Source: Nocardia acidivorans NBRC 108247
Lineage (GTDB): Bacteria > Actinomycetota > Actinomycetes > Mycobacteriales > Mycobacteriaceae
Length of the DNA stretch: 64,000 nt
Assembly: GCF_001625085.1 (NCBI RefSeq)
Contig: NZ_BDAW01000048.1
Coordinates: forward strand, 1-64,000
Reading direction: 5' to 3'
A program made the position numbers and the translations under genes. Of the stretch, positions 16,968-25,704 are shown piece after piece. The notes under the pieces were generated by a model. It searched no databases. It was not told where the DNA came from and was given only the letters and a program-made list of their open reading frames with translations. How positions within the stretch are numbered: position 1 is the first letter of the stretch; each line of letters begins with the position of its first letter.

Positions 16968-18170
16968 ATGACCACTCATGCCGAGGTTCGCCGCTATCCC
17001 TTCGGTGAGCCGATTCGTCTCGACGCGCATCCGCTCTTCGCGAAACTACAACGGGAGGAACCGATTTCGCGGATTCAGCTGCCCTACGGCGGGGAAGGGT
17101 GGCTGGTCACCCGGTTCGAGGACGTGCGGACCGTGCTGGCGGATGCCCGCTTCAGCCGCGCCGCGGTGGTCGACCGGGAGGATGTGCCGCGGGTAACGCC
17201 GGAACCGGCGCGCGGGAACTCACTGCTCAATACCGACGCACCCGAGCACACCCGCCTGCGCAAGCTGGTGGCCAAGGCGTTCACCGGACAGCGGGTGCGC
17301 GCCTTGCGACCGCATGTGCGCGAGATTGTCGATGGGCTGCTGGACGAGATGGCGCGCGGCGGCTCGCCCGCGGATGTGATTCCGGCGCTGGCACTTCCGC
17401 TGCCGGTCACCGTCATCTGCGAGATGCTCGGGATTCCGGCGCGGGATCAGCATCGGTTCCGGGAGTTCTCCGACATCGTCATGTCCACCACGGCCGCGAC
17501 TCGCGAGCAGATCATCGCCGCGCGGGCGGGGCTGGAGCGCTATCTGGCCGAGCAGGTCGCCGAACGCCGGGAGCGACCGCGTGATGACCTGCTCGGCGCG
17601 CTGGTCGCCGCCCGCGATGACGGTGATCGCCTCAGCGAGGCCGAACTGGTGAGTCTGGGCGTCACGATTCTGATCGCGGGGCATGAGACCACCGCGAATC
17701 AGATCGCGAATTTCACCTTCGTACTGCTCTCGGAGCCGGGACGGTGGGAATTCCTGCGCGCGCATCCGGAGTCGGTGCCCGGTGCGGTGGAGGAACTGCT
17801 GCGCTATGTCCAATTGGGTTCCGGCGGAGGGTTTCCGCGCATCGCGACCGAGGACGTCGAACTCTCCGGCACCCGAATCCGCGCCGGGGACGCGGTGTTC
17901 GTCAATACCCAGGCGGCGAATCGCGATGAATCGGTCTTCGCCGCCGCCGACACCCTCGATCTGACCCGGGAACACAACCCGCACATGGCATTCGGGCACG
18001 GATTCCACCACTGCCTGGGCGCACAACTGGCCCGGATCGAATTACAGGTGGTGCTCCAGGCGCTGCCGGAGCGCTTTCCGAACCTGCGCCTGGCCGTGCC
18101 CGAGGCCGAAATCCCTTGGAAGCGAGGCATGCTCGTGCGCGGGCCGCAGGCGCTCCCGGTCAGCTGGTAG
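16968..18170 (+). CDS. Cytochrome P450
   Basis: A 400-residue soluble bacterial P450. The I-helix oxygen-activation motif is AGHETT (in ILIAGHETTANQIANF), the K-helix ExxR is EELLR, and the heme loop FGHGFHHCLGAQLARIE holds the axial cysteine. It resembles the CYP105/107-type family of actinobacteria. No ferredoxin or reductase gene is adjacent, so partners are encoded elsewhere and the substrate is not predictable. The neighbouring hexapeptide acetyltransferase is convergent, so no operon is implied. The ATG at 16968 follows GGAAGGAAG (16955-16963) at good spacing. Confidence 0.95.
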   Translation: MTTHAEVRRYPFGEPIRLDAHPLFAKLQREEPISRIQLPYGGEGWLVTRFEDVRTVLADARFSRAAVVDREDVPRVTPEPARGNSLLNTDAPEHTRLRKLVAKAFTGQRVRALRPHVREIVDGLLDEMARGGSPADVIPALALPLPVTVICEMLGIPARDQHRFREFSDIVMSTTAATREQIIAARAGLERYLAEQVAERRERPRDDLLGALVAARDDGDRLSEAELVSLGVTILIAGHETTANQIANFTFVLLSEPGRWEFLRAHPESVPGAVEELLRYVQLGSGGGFPRIATEDVELSGTRIRAGDAVFVNTQAANRDESVFAAADTLDLTREHNPHMAFGHGFHHCLGAQLARIELQVVLQALPERFPNLRLAVPEAEIPWKRGMLVRGPQALPVSW

Positions 18171-18182
18171 GCCCCGCGGGGC
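18171..18182. terminator. 12-bp perfect palindrome between P450 and acetyltransferase genes
   Basis: GCCCCGCGGGGC fills exactly the gap between two convergent stop codons. Likely a short transcription-stop hairpin; there is no T tract. Confidence 0.4.
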
Positions 18183-18842
18183 TCAGTCCCGGAGGAGACC
18201 GTTGTCGCGGGCGATGGCCTCGATCTCCTTCGGGGTGCCCGCCATGATGACCCGCACGTGTTCGGTGACCAGCTCGGTCGGCCAATCCCACCAGGCCGCC
18301 CGCAGCAGCGCGTCCACCTCCTCATCGGTGAAGCGCTGCTTGACCGGTTTGGCCGGATTCCCGCCGACGATCGTGTACGCCGGGACATCGGCGGTGACCA
18401 CCGACCCGGAGGCGATGATCGCGCCGTCGCCGATTCGCACGCCCGGCATGATCAGCGAGTTGTAGCCGATCCACACGTCATTGCCGACGACGGTGTCGCC
18501 CTTGCTCGGGATCGAGGTGATGATGTCCATCGTCTCCTCGGCCCAGGTGCCGCCGAAGATGGTGAACGGAAATGTGGAGACGCCCGCGGTGGCGTGATTG
18601 GCGCCCGCCATGATGAATCGGGTCCCGGTCGCCAGCGCGCAGTACTTCCCGATGATCAACTTCTCCGGCCCGAAGGCGTAGAGCACATTCTCGGTCTCGA
18701 ATCGGGTGGCATCGACCGGATCGTCGAAGTAGCTGTAATCGCCGACCTCGATATTCGCCGAGGTGATATGAGGTTTCAGAAAGACCGTCCGGTCCGTGTG
18801 CGCTAGCGGAAACGGCGTCGATGGGTCCGGGATCACACTCAT
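18183..18842 (-). CDS. Xenobiotic acetyltransferase (CatB/Vat-type left-handed beta-helix)
   Basis: A 219-residue hexapeptide-repeat acetyltransferase. Features are IIGKYCALATGTRFIMAGANH (the catalytic His is in GANHATAG), FPFTIFGGTWAE, and repeated GDTVVGNDVWIGYNSLIMPG and IGDGAIIASGSVV turns, ending in the VGGNPAKPVKQRF signature. This is the layout of type B chloramphenicol and streptogramin A acetyltransferases, trimeric enzymes using acetyl-CoA. Many chromosomal members have no proven antibiotic substrate, so resistance is only a possibility. It is divergent from alaS, 71 bases apart. The ATG at 18842 gives the family-length N-terminus. Confidence 0.88.
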   Translation of the reverse strand: MSVIPDPSTPFPLAHTDRTVFLKPHITSANIEVGDYSYFDDPVDATRFETENVLYAFGPEKLIIGKYCALATGTRFIMAGANHATAGVSTFPFTIFGGTWAEETMDIITSIPSKGDTVVGNDVWIGYNSLIMPGVRIGDGAIIASGSVVTADVPAYTIVGGNPAKPVKQRFTDEEVDALLRAAWWDWPTELVTEHVRVIMAGTPKEIEAIARDNGLLRD

Positions 18843-18899
18843 CGAACCGATGCTAGTCAGCCCCCGGCGGTCGGCGGAAACCTGCTGGACCGGGACCGG

Positions 18900-18905
18900 T
18901 AGGCT
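18900..18905 (+). promoter_or_regulatory. -10 element of alaS
   Basis: TAGGCT ends 8 bases before the GTG start of alaS, so the message would be leaderless or nearly so. No clear -35 was seen. Confidence 0.45.
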
Positions 18906-18913
18906 GGATACCT

Positions 18914-21580
18914 GTGCAGACCCACGAGATTCGCCGACGCTTCCTGGAGCATTTCGTTCGTGCCGGACACACCGAGGTACCCAGCGCCTCGCTGATCCTG
19001 GCCGACCCCAACCTGCTGTTCGTGAACGCGGGCATGGTCCAGTTCGTGCCGTATTTCCTCGGTCAGCAAACCCCGCCCTGGGCCACCGCGACCAGCGTGC
19101 AGAAGTGCGTGCGCACCGGCGATATCGAGAATGTCGGCATCACCACCCGCCACAACACCTTCTTCCAGATGGCGGGCAACTTCAGCTTCGGCGACTACTT
19201 CAAGCGCGAGGCCATCTCCTTCGCCTGGTCCCTGCTGACCAACAGCGTCGAGGACGGCGGCTACGGCTTCGATCCGGAGAAGCTGTGGGCCACGGTCTAC
19301 CTCGATGACGACGAGGCCGAGCGCATCTGGCTCGAACTCGGCATGCCCGCCGAGCGCATCCAGCGCCGCGGTATGGCCGACAACTACTGGTCCATGGGCA
19401 TACCCGGCCCGTGTGGTCCGTGCTCGGAGATCTACTTCGACCGCGGTCCGGAGTTCGGTATCGAGGGCGGCCCGGAGGCCGACGAGGATCGCTACCTCGA
19501 AATCTGGAACCTCGTCTTCATGCAGAACGAGCGCGGCGAGGGGCGCGGCAAGGACGATTTCGAGATCCTGGGCCCGCTGCCCAAGAAGAATATCGACACC
19601 GGTATGGGCATCGAGCGCGTCGCGTTCCTGCTGCAGGGCGTCGACAATGTCTACGAGACCGATCTGCTGCGCCCCATCATCAGCAAGGCCGAGGAGCTCA
19701 CCGGCCGCAGCTACGGGGTCGAGCACACCGATGATGTGCGCTTCCGCGTCATCGCCGATCACGCCCGCACCGGCGCGATGCTCATCGCCGACGGTGTGAA
19801 CCCGGGCAATGACGGCCGCGGCTATGTGCTGCGCCGCCTGCTGCGCCGCATCGTTCGCTCGGCCCGCCTGCTGGGCGCGGAGAAGCCGGTAATGGGCGAG
19901 TTCATGAAGGTCGTCAGCGATCTGATGGCCCCGTCGTACCCGGAGCTGGCCACCGATTTCAAGCGCATCGAAACCGTCGCCGTCGGTGAGGAATCCGCGT
20001 TCCTCAAGACGCTGAACACCGGTTCGAAGCTGTTCGACGATGCCGTGGCCGAGGTGAAGTCCCAGGGCGGCAAGAAGATCAGCGGCACCGAGGCGTTCAC
20101 CCTGCACGACACCTACGGTTTCCCGATCGATCTGACCCTGGAGATGGCCGCCGAGGCCGGGCTCCAGGTCGACGAGGACGGTTTCCGTTCCCTCATGGCC
20201 GAGCAGCGCGCCCGCGCCAAGGAGGACGCGTACTCGCGCAAGCACGCGCACGCCGATCTGACGGTCTACAAGGAATTCGTCGACCGCGGCGCGACCGAGT
20301 TCACCGGTTTCGACGAACTCGCCACCGAGGCAACGGTTCTGGCCATCATCAAGGATGGCGTGCGGGTGCCGGTGGCCGAGGTGGGCCAGGATGTGGAGAT
20401 CATTCTGGACCGTTCGCCGCTGTACGCCGAGTCCGGTGGTCAGATCGCCGATCGCGGTGCACTGCAGTCCTCGCATGGTCTGAAGGTGCGCGTCAATGAC
20501 GTGCAGAAGATCGCCAAGAAGGTGTGGGTGCACAAGTCCACCGTCGAGGCGGGTCAGCTCACCGAGGGCGATACCGTGCTCGCACAGGTCGATCCGGCCT
20601 GGCGGCACGGCGCCACCCAGGGCCACTCCGGTACCCATATGGTGCATGCCGCACTGCGACAGGTGCTGGGCCCCAACGCCGTTCAGGCCGGTTCGTTGAA
20701 CAAGCCGGGCTACCTGCGCTTCGACTTCAATTGGCAGGGCGGGCTTTCCGAGCAGCAGAAGGCCGATATCGAGGCCATCTCCAACAATGCCGTCGCCGAC
20801 GATTTCGCGGTGAACACCTTCATCACCGATCTGCCGTCCGCCAAGAAGATGGGGGCCATGGCCCTGTTCGGCGAGAACTACGGCGATGAGGTGCGCGTGG
20901 TGGAGATCGGCGGACCGTTCTCCATGGAGCTGTGCGGTGGCACCCATGTCCAGCACTCCTCGCAGATCGGCCCGATCACCCTGCTGGGTGAGTCGTCGGT
21001 CGGTTCCGGTATTCGCCGCGTGGAAGCCTTCGTGGGCCTGGACTCGTACAGGTACCTGGCCAAGGAGCGAGCCCTGCTCGCCGGTATCGCCTCCTCGCTG
21101 AAGGTGCCCTCGGAGGAGGTGCCCGCGCGCGTGGAGCAGCTCGTCGAGCGCCTCAAGGTCGCCGAGAAGGAGCTGGAGCGCACCAAGATGGCGGCCGTGC
21201 TGTCGAGTGCGGGCACCTTCGTGGAGCAGGCCCAGCGCGTGGGCAAGGTGCTGCTGGTCGCCGCCGCCGCACCGCAGGGTGTCGGCGCGGGTGATCTGCG
21301 CACCCTGGTGCAGGACATCAGGGGCCGCTTGGGTTCCGAGCCCGCCATTGTCACTCTGCTCGGCAATGACGAGGGCAAGGTGCCGTTCGTGGTGGCGGTC
21401 ACCAAGGCCGCGCAGGATCTGGGTGTGAAGGCGGGCGATCTGGTTCAGTCCTTCGGCCCCAGCATCAATGGCCGCGGTGGCGGTAAGCCGGAAATGGCGC
21501 AGGGCGCGGGCTCCAACCCCGAAGGCATCGAGGCCGGATTGTCGGCCTTGCGGGCGCGGGTGGCCGAGCTCGCCGGGTGA
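18914..21580 (+). CDS. alaS: Alanyl-tRNA synthetase
   Basis: An 888-residue enzyme with all domains. Class II aminoacylation core: FFQMAGNFSFGDYFKREA and MGIPGPCGPCSEIYFDRG. tRNA-recognition region near residues 250-460: GVNPGNDGRGYVLRRLLRRI. Editing domain: zinc ligands HSGTH and CGGTH. C-terminal C-Ala dimerisation domain ending in GPSINGRGGGKPEMAQGAG. Starts at GTG 18914, giving MQTHEIRRRFLEHFVRAGHT as in homologues. It leads the overlapping run alaS-ruvX-mltG-aroE, as in mycobacteria: the next start codons (GTG 21577, ATG 21580) overlap its stop. Confidence 0.98.
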   Translation: MQTHEIRRRFLEHFVRAGHTEVPSASLILADPNLLFVNAGMVQFVPYFLGQQTPPWATATSVQKCVRTGDIENVGITTRHNTFFQMAGNFSFGDYFKREAISFAWSLLTNSVEDGGYGFDPEKLWATVYLDDDEAERIWLELGMPAERIQRRGMADNYWSMGIPGPCGPCSEIYFDRGPEFGIEGGPEADEDRYLEIWNLVFMQNERGEGRGKDDFEILGPLPKKNIDTGMGIERVAFLLQGVDNVYETDLLRPIISKAEELTGRSYGVEHTDDVRFRVIADHARTGAMLIADGVNPGNDGRGYVLRRLLRRIVRSARLLGAEKPVMGEFMKVVSDLMAPSYPELATDFKRIETVAVGEESAFLKTLNTGSKLFDDAVAEVKSQGGKKISGTEAFTLHDTYGFPIDLTLEMAAEAGLQVDEDGFRSLMAEQRARAKEDAYSRKHAHADLTVYKEFVDRGATEFTGFDELATEATVLAIIKDGVRVPVAEVGQDVEIILDRSPLYAESGGQIADRGALQSSHGLKVRVNDVQKIAKKVWVHKSTVEAGQLTEGDTVLAQVDPAWRHGATQGHSGTHMVHAALRQVLGPNAVQAGSLNKPGYLRFDFNWQGGLSEQQKADIEAISNNAVADDFAVNTFITDLPSAKKMGAMALFGENYGDEVRVVEIGGPFSMELCGGTHVQHSSQIGPITLLGESSVGSGIRRVEAFVGLDSYRYLAKERALLAGIASSLKVPSEEVPARVEQLVERLKVAEKELERTKMAAVLSSAGTFVEQAQRVGKVLLVAAAAPQGVGAGDLRTLVQDIRGRLGSEPAIVTLLGNDEGKVPFVVAVTKAAQDLGVKAGDLVQSFGPSINGRGGGKPEMAQGAGSNPEGIEAGLSALRARVAELAG

Positions 21581-22164
21581 TGCCCCCTTCCGACCACTCG
21601 GACAGTCCGGGCGTCACCGGCGGCGACACCCGGTTCACCGCCGGAAGTACGGGATTCCCCGTGGACCGGCCCAACCCCTCGGATGATCCGGGTCGCGGTC
21701 GCCGCATCGCGCTCGATGTGGGCACGGTCCGCATCGGCGTGGCCTCCAGCGATCCGGACGGCGTACTCGCCACGCCGGTCGAGACCGTGCCCAAGGCCAA
21801 GAAGGTCGCGCCCGGAACCTTGGCATCCGACCTTGCCCGAATTGCCGAAATTATTCGTGAATACGAGGCTGTAGAGGTGATCGTGGGCCTTCCCCGCACC
21901 TTACGCGGAGAGAGCGGCTCGTCGGCTAAGCTGGCGGCCACCTTCGCGGGGCGTTTGAGGACCCTGATCGCACCGGTCCCGGTGCGGCTTTCCGACGAAC
22001 GTCTGACTACGGTGTCTGCTGCACGGGCGTTGCGGGACAGTGGAGTTCGCGCGCGCGGGCAGCGGTCGGTCATCGATCAGGCGGCCGCCGTATCAATCCT
22101 GCAGGGTTGGTTGGACGAACGGAGTGCAGCATTGAAGCCGCGCGGTGATGGTGATCTTGCATGA
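21580..22164 (+). CDS. ruvX: Holliday junction resolvase-like / pre-16S rRNA nuclease YqgF
   Basis: A 194-residue RNase H-fold protein. The core begins at RRIALDVGTVRIGVASSDPD, whose D is the first catalytic acidic residue. VIVGLPRTLRGESG and PVRLSDERLTTVSA hold the other conserved residues, and SVIDQAAAVSILQGWLD carries the last Asp. It is thought to trim the 5' end of pre-16S rRNA; a role in recombination was the older proposal. About 40 extra residues (Pro/Gly/Ser-rich) precede the core, typical of nocardiae. It overlaps alaS and, by ATGA, mltG. The start could also be GTG 21577. Confidence 0.93.
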   Translation: MPPSDHSDSPGVTGGDTRFTAGSTGFPVDRPNPSDDPGRGRRIALDVGTVRIGVASSDPDGVLATPVETVPKAKKVAPGTLASDLARIAEIIREYEAVEVIVGLPRTLRGESGSSAKLAATFAGRLRTLIAPVPVRLSDERLTTVSAARALRDSGVRARGQRSVIDQAAAVSILQGWLDERSAALKPRGDGDLA

Positions 22165-23609
22165 CCGACCGCTGGACGCGAGCCGAGGAACGCTACCGGC
22201 AGAGCGCTGAACGCCGTTATCGCCGTGACGATCTGGAATGGTCCGAGGCGGACGATTACGAGGACGACACCACCGTCATCCCCCGCTATGAGGATGAGGA
22301 CGAGGAGCCCATCCTCGAGCCCGAGCCGCCGCGCCGGCAGGCGCCGCAGCGCGCGGATCGCGGTCGCGGTACGGGCGGACAGTCGCGCGGTGCGAGCGGT
22401 CGCGGCGGTAGAGGCGGAAACCGGCCGAAGCGTTCCCGGGTGGCCTCGCGCAAGGCCGCCGAGCGTAAGCGCCGCCGTCGCAATCTCGTGGTCTTCGCGA
22501 CCGTCTTCGCCGTATTGTTCGTCGGCGCGGCCGGATTCGCGGCGTGGAAGTTCATGAACCGGTTCAGCCCGGCCGAGGACTTCTCCGGTGCGCCCGGTCC
22601 GCTCGCCGTGGTGCAGGTCAAATCGGGCGATACCGCCACCCAGATCGCGGACACCATGTTCGCCAAGGGCGTGGTGGCCAGCAGCGCCGCCTTCTACGAG
22701 GCCGCGGTGCGCAATGACAATATGAGCGCGGTGCAGCCCGGCTACTACGCCATCCCCAGCCACAGCAAGGCGTCCGAGGCCGTGGTCGCGCTGGTCGGCA
22801 AGAGCTCGCGGGTCGGCAATGTGGTGATCTCCGAGGGCCGCCAGCTGCACGACTCCACCGATGTGAATACCGGTGCGCGCAAGGACGGCATCTACCGCAA
22901 GATCGCCGACGCCAGCTGTGTCGGCACCGGTTCGGCCGCCAAATGCGTCACCTACGACCAGCTCGAGGCGGCGGGCGGCAGCGCCGATCCGGCGGCCCTG
23001 GGCGTGCCGTCGTGGGCGATGGACCGGGTGCGTCAGGTACCCGATCGCAGTCGTCAGCTCGAGGGTCTGATCGCCGCGGGCACCCTGGATTTCGACCCCA
23101 GCGGTTCGCCCGAGCGGATTCTCGAGCAGTTGGTCACCGCCAGCGCGGCCAGCTACGAGGCCACCGGAATTCTGAATTCCGGTGCGGCCAACGGTTTGTC
23201 GCCGTACGACACCCTGATCGGGGCGTCGCTGGTGGAGCGTGAGGCGCTGCCGCAGGACATGTCCAAGGTGGCGCGGGTGATCGTGAACCGGCTCAAGGCG
23301 GATCAGAAGCTGGAGTTCGACTCCACGGTGAACTACGCGCTCTCGGCCACCGAGGTCGCCACCACCGACGCGGATCGCAATAAGAAGACCCCGTGGAACA
23401 CCTACGCCATGTCGGGTCTGCCCGCGACACCGATCTCCGCGCCCTCCCTGGATGCCATGCGCGCCATGGAGAAACCGGAACCGGGGCCGTGGCTGTACTT
23501 CGTGACCGTCGACAAACAGGGCACCACGCTGTTCACCGAAAGCTATAGCGAACATCTGCGCAATATCGAAAAGGCCAGGCAGAGTGGAATTCTCGACAGT
23601 GGACGGTGA
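22161..23609 (+). CDS. mltG: Endolytic murein transglycosylase MltG (YceG-like)
   Basis: A 482-residue type II membrane protein that cleaves nascent glycan strands. Residues 1-105 are cytoplasmic, charged and low-complexity, with Arg/Gly clusters and an acidic EDEDEEP stretch. One membrane helix (NLVVFATVFAVLFVGAAGFA) follows, then a LysM-like region (VVQVKSGDTATQIADTMF) and the YceG domain. The catalytic glutamate lies in LIGASLVEREALPQDMSKVA, with VIVNRL, FDSTVNYAL and NTYAMSGLPATPIS typical downstream. It sits in the same place as mycobacterial Rv2553c, overlapping ruvX by ATGA and aroE by 26 bases. Confidence 0.95.
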   Translation: MTDRWTRAEERYRQSAERRYRRDDLEWSEADDYEDDTTVIPRYEDEDEEPILEPEPPRRQAPQRADRGRGTGGQSRGASGRGGRGGNRPKRSRVASRKAAERKRRRRNLVVFATVFAVLFVGAAGFAAWKFMNRFSPAEDFSGAPGPLAVVQVKSGDTATQIADTMFAKGVVASSAAFYEAAVRNDNMSAVQPGYYAIPSHSKASEAVVALVGKSSRVGNVVISEGRQLHDSTDVNTGARKDGIYRKIADASCVGTGSAAKCVTYDQLEAAGGSADPAALGVPSWAMDRVRQVPDRSRQLEGLIAAGTLDFDPSGSPERILEQLVTASAASYEATGILNSGAANGLSPYDTLIGASLVEREALPQDMSKVARVIVNRLKADQKLEFDSTVNYALSATEVATTDADRNKKTPWNTYAMSGLPATPISAPSLDAMRAMEKPEPGPWLYFVTVDKQGTTLFTESYSEHLRNIEKARQSGILDSGR

Positions 23610-24411
23610 GCACCGCAGGGCCGCCGTACTCGGTAGCCCCATCGCGCATTCGCGCTCGCCGCAACTGCACCTGGCCGCCTACCGGGCGCTGGGCCTGGAC
23701 TGGACGTATGAGCGCATCGAATGCGACGCCGAGCGACTGCCCGGCCTGGTCGACGGGCTCGGCCCCGAATGGGTCGGGCTGTCGGTGACCATGCCCGGTA
23801 AGGTCGCCGCCCTCGACTACGCCACCGAGCGCACCGAGCGCGCCGAATTGGTCGGCTCGGCCAACACCCTGCTGCGCCTCGAGAACGGCTGGCGCGCGGA
23901 CTGCACCGATGTGGACGGGGTGCGTGGCGCGCTCGAGGGCGCGGGTGTCGAGGCGATCGACAAGGCCGTGGTCCTGGGTGCGGGCGGCACGGCCCGCCCC
24001 GCCCTGCTGGCCCTGGCCGAACTCGGCGCGCACACCATCACCATCGTCGCCCGCAGTCCCCGCCGCGCCGCAGACACCCTGGAACTGGCCGAGCGCCTGG
24101 GCCTTTCGGCCGAAGTCATCGGCTTCGACCCGGACTCCCTCGGCTTCGTCTGCTCCGACGTGGACGTGGTCGTCAGCACCGTCCCCGCCGCCGGAGCCGA
24201 ACCGGTGGCCGGAGCGGTGGCCCAGGCCCCGGTGGTGCTGGACGCCATCTACAACCCCTGGCCCACCCCCCTCGCCGAGGCCGTGACCCGCGCGGGCCAC
24301 ACCGTCGTCAGCGGCCTGCAGATGCTCCTGAACCAGGCGTACGGTCAGGTCGAACAGTTCACCGGCAAACCCGCCCCCAAAGCGGAAATGGCTGCGGCCC
24401 TTCAGGATTAA
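23584..24411 (+). CDS. aroE: Shikimate dehydrogenase (NADP+)
   Basis: A 275-residue enzyme reducing 3-dehydroshikimate to shikimate. HSRSPQLHLAAYRALGLDW binds shikimate, K in VTMPGKVAALD is the catalytic lysine, and D in ADCTDVDGVRGAL its partner. VVLGAGGTARPALLAL is the nucleotide-binding loop, with ARSPRR favouring NADPH. The GTG at 23584 overlaps mltG by 26 bases; the in-frame GTG at 23599 is an equally short alternative. It is the last gene of the alaS run; a palindromic repeat (24445-24484) follows before the convergent DUF3291 gene. It is separated by about 2 kb from aroB/aroK/aroC. Confidence 0.95.
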   Translation: MEFSTVDGEHRRAAVLGSPIAHSRSPQLHLAAYRALGLDWTYERIECDAERLPGLVDGLGPEWVGLSVTMPGKVAALDYATERTERAELVGSANTLLRLENGWRADCTDVDGVRGALEGAGVEAIDKAVVLGAGGTARPALLALAELGAHTITIVARSPRRAADTLELAERLGLSAEVIGFDPDSLGFVCSDVDVVVSTVPAAGAEPVAGAVAQAPVVLDAIYNPWPTPLAEAVTRAGHTVVSGLQMLLNQAYGQVEQFTGKPAPKAEMAAALQD

Positions 24412-24444
24412 CCCGTCCAGCCCGTCACCGCGGACTGCCTCGCC

Positions 24445-24484
24445 CCCGTCATCCCGGCATGTTTTCGGCCGGGATCCGCACCCC
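24445..24484 (+). repeat. Dispersed palindromic repeat, copy 1
   Basis: The core is ATCCCGGC (24451-24458), a 9-base loop, and GCCGGGAT (24468-24475), flanked by CCCGTC and CCGCA. It is one of four related copies in the window, here between convergent genes, where it may also stop transcription. Confidence 0.7.
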
Positions 24485-24485
24485 G

Positions 24486-24938
24486 CTAACCGGTCGGCTG
24501 CGGCTCGAACGCGTTCCGGAACGTGAACGCGTGCGCCGTCGGCCCGTGCGCCCGCAGGTGATCGAGTCGGTCGATGGCCTCCGCCAGCGACGGCGTCGCA
24601 CCGATCGGCACCCACCACAGCACGGTGATGGCCTCCTTGATCGGGATGAACCACTCCCGTCGCCGCCGCAGGAAATCCATATGCGGGCTGCGGTACACGT
24701 AGTTGAACATCGACTCGCGCGATTCCCAGACGCTGAGGTTCACCAGCATGTCCGGATCATTCTCGTATGGGCGCACCGAGGTCGCGTCGTTGGAATCCTC
24801 GTCGACCAGTCGCCAGACGAAGCCGGGGGAGTCGTCGGCGATGGCATTGATGCGATCGAGTTCGGCGTAGAACTCGGCCACGCGCGGATCGCCCTTGGGG
24901 GCGACCATGCGCCCGATATTGAAGAGTGCGAGGTGCAT
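24486..24938 (-). CDS. DUF3291 family protein
   Basis: A 150-residue soluble protein. It opens with MHLALFNIGRMVAPKGDPRV and carries PGFVWRLVDEDSNDAT, NLSVWESRESMFNYVYRSPH and RREWFIP, the signature of DUF3291, a dimeric alpha+beta barrel-like family. Function unknown; the fold resembles small monooxygenase-like or heme-degrading proteins. It is the second gene of a pair: the regulator upstream ends only 13 bases before its ATG, so both are likely one transcript and the regulator may act on this gene's substrate or stress. Confidence 0.85.
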   Translation of the reverse strand: MHLALFNIGRMVAPKGDPRVAEFYAELDRINAIADDSPGFVWRLVDEDSNDATSVRPYENDPDMLVNLSVWESRESMFNYVYRSPHMDFLRRRREWFIPIKEAITVLWWVPIGATPSLAEAIDRLDHLRAHGPTAHAFTFRNAFEPQPTG

Positions 24939-24951
24939 GCCTGGACTATAA

Positions 24952-25569
24952 CTAATCAGTGCTTGTTTTAGAAAGGCTGACGCAGCATCGCCCCGGCGCG
25001 GGATCCATCCTCGCGACCCAACCCGCCTCCGCCGCGGGACCTTCCAGCATTGCCAGGTTCATTCCGCACACCAGCGGCGGGAAATCCACCGCGAGCCGGT
25101 GAAAAGGGCAGTTGCGCAGGCGAATCACCGCACCGTCCAGATATGGCTCGTACCCGCGCTCGCGCAATGCCTCGAGCACATCGCGATCCCGCAGCGCCGG
25201 TCCGTGCCGCTCGGCGGCTTTCTCGATCGCCTGCTCGAATCCGGCATGCTCCAGCACCTCCGCCAGAATCGCTGCGGCGGTGCGATAGTCGCGCGCGGGC
25301 AGACTGACCGCGAACTCCGCGTCGGCGCGCCGATAGAACTTCGCGGGCCGCCCCGACCCCGGCCCGGACTTGCCCTCGGGCCGCCGGAACACCGCGTCGA
25401 GCAGCCCCGCCTCGGCGAGCTTGTCCAAATGGAATGCCGCCAGCGGGCGCTTGATCTCCGCGGCCTCGGCGGCTTCATCCCTGCTCACATCGTGGTCCGC
25501 GGCGGCGACGTACTCGTACAGCCGCCTGCGGATCGGATCCTGCAACAGGGCGACGGCTTCGATGCTCAC
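24952..25569 (-). CDS. Winged-helix transcriptional regulator with C-terminal cysteine cluster
   Basis: A 205-residue regulator. The N-terminal winged helix is ArsR-like (LLQDPIRRRLYEYVAAAD, KRPLAAFHLDKLAEAGLLDA, then GSGRPAKFYRRA). The C-terminal half contains C154-P-F-H157, C168 and C195-C196, spaced much like the iron-sulfur ligands of SufR-type repressors. This suggests metal or Fe-S sensing, which is inference. It is transcribed with the DUF3291 gene. The ATG at 25569 is divergent from the membrane protein gene at 25705. Confidence 0.78.
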   Translation of the reverse strand: MSIEAVALLQDPIRRRLYEYVAAADHDVSRDEAAEAAEIKRPLAAFHLDKLAEAGLLDAVFRRPEGKSGPGSGRPAKFYRRADAEFAVSLPARDYRTAAAILAEVLEHAGFEQAIEKAAERHGPALRDRDVLEALRERGYEPYLDGAVIRLRNCPFHRLAVDFPPLVCGMNLAMLEGPAAEAGWVARMDPAPGRCCVSLSKTSTD

Positions 25570-25704
25570 CCTGCATTTCTATCAGCGTGCGGAGTCGGCG
25601 CGGCCCGGTCACGGGTGCCGGGTGCGTTCCGATTCCCGAATTGGCTACGCTTCTAGAACGGGTTTCAGTTCGGCTCGGCGGTTTCGCAGGTTAAGGTGAT
25701 CATC

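Noticed and set aside
18183..18842. Calling the hexapeptide acetyltransferase an antibiotic-resistance gene
   Set aside because: The fold supports acetylation, but chromosomal members often have other substrates; no resistance context is present.
18857..20956. 699-codon minus-strand frame opposite alaS
   Set aside because: Antisense shadow of alaS.
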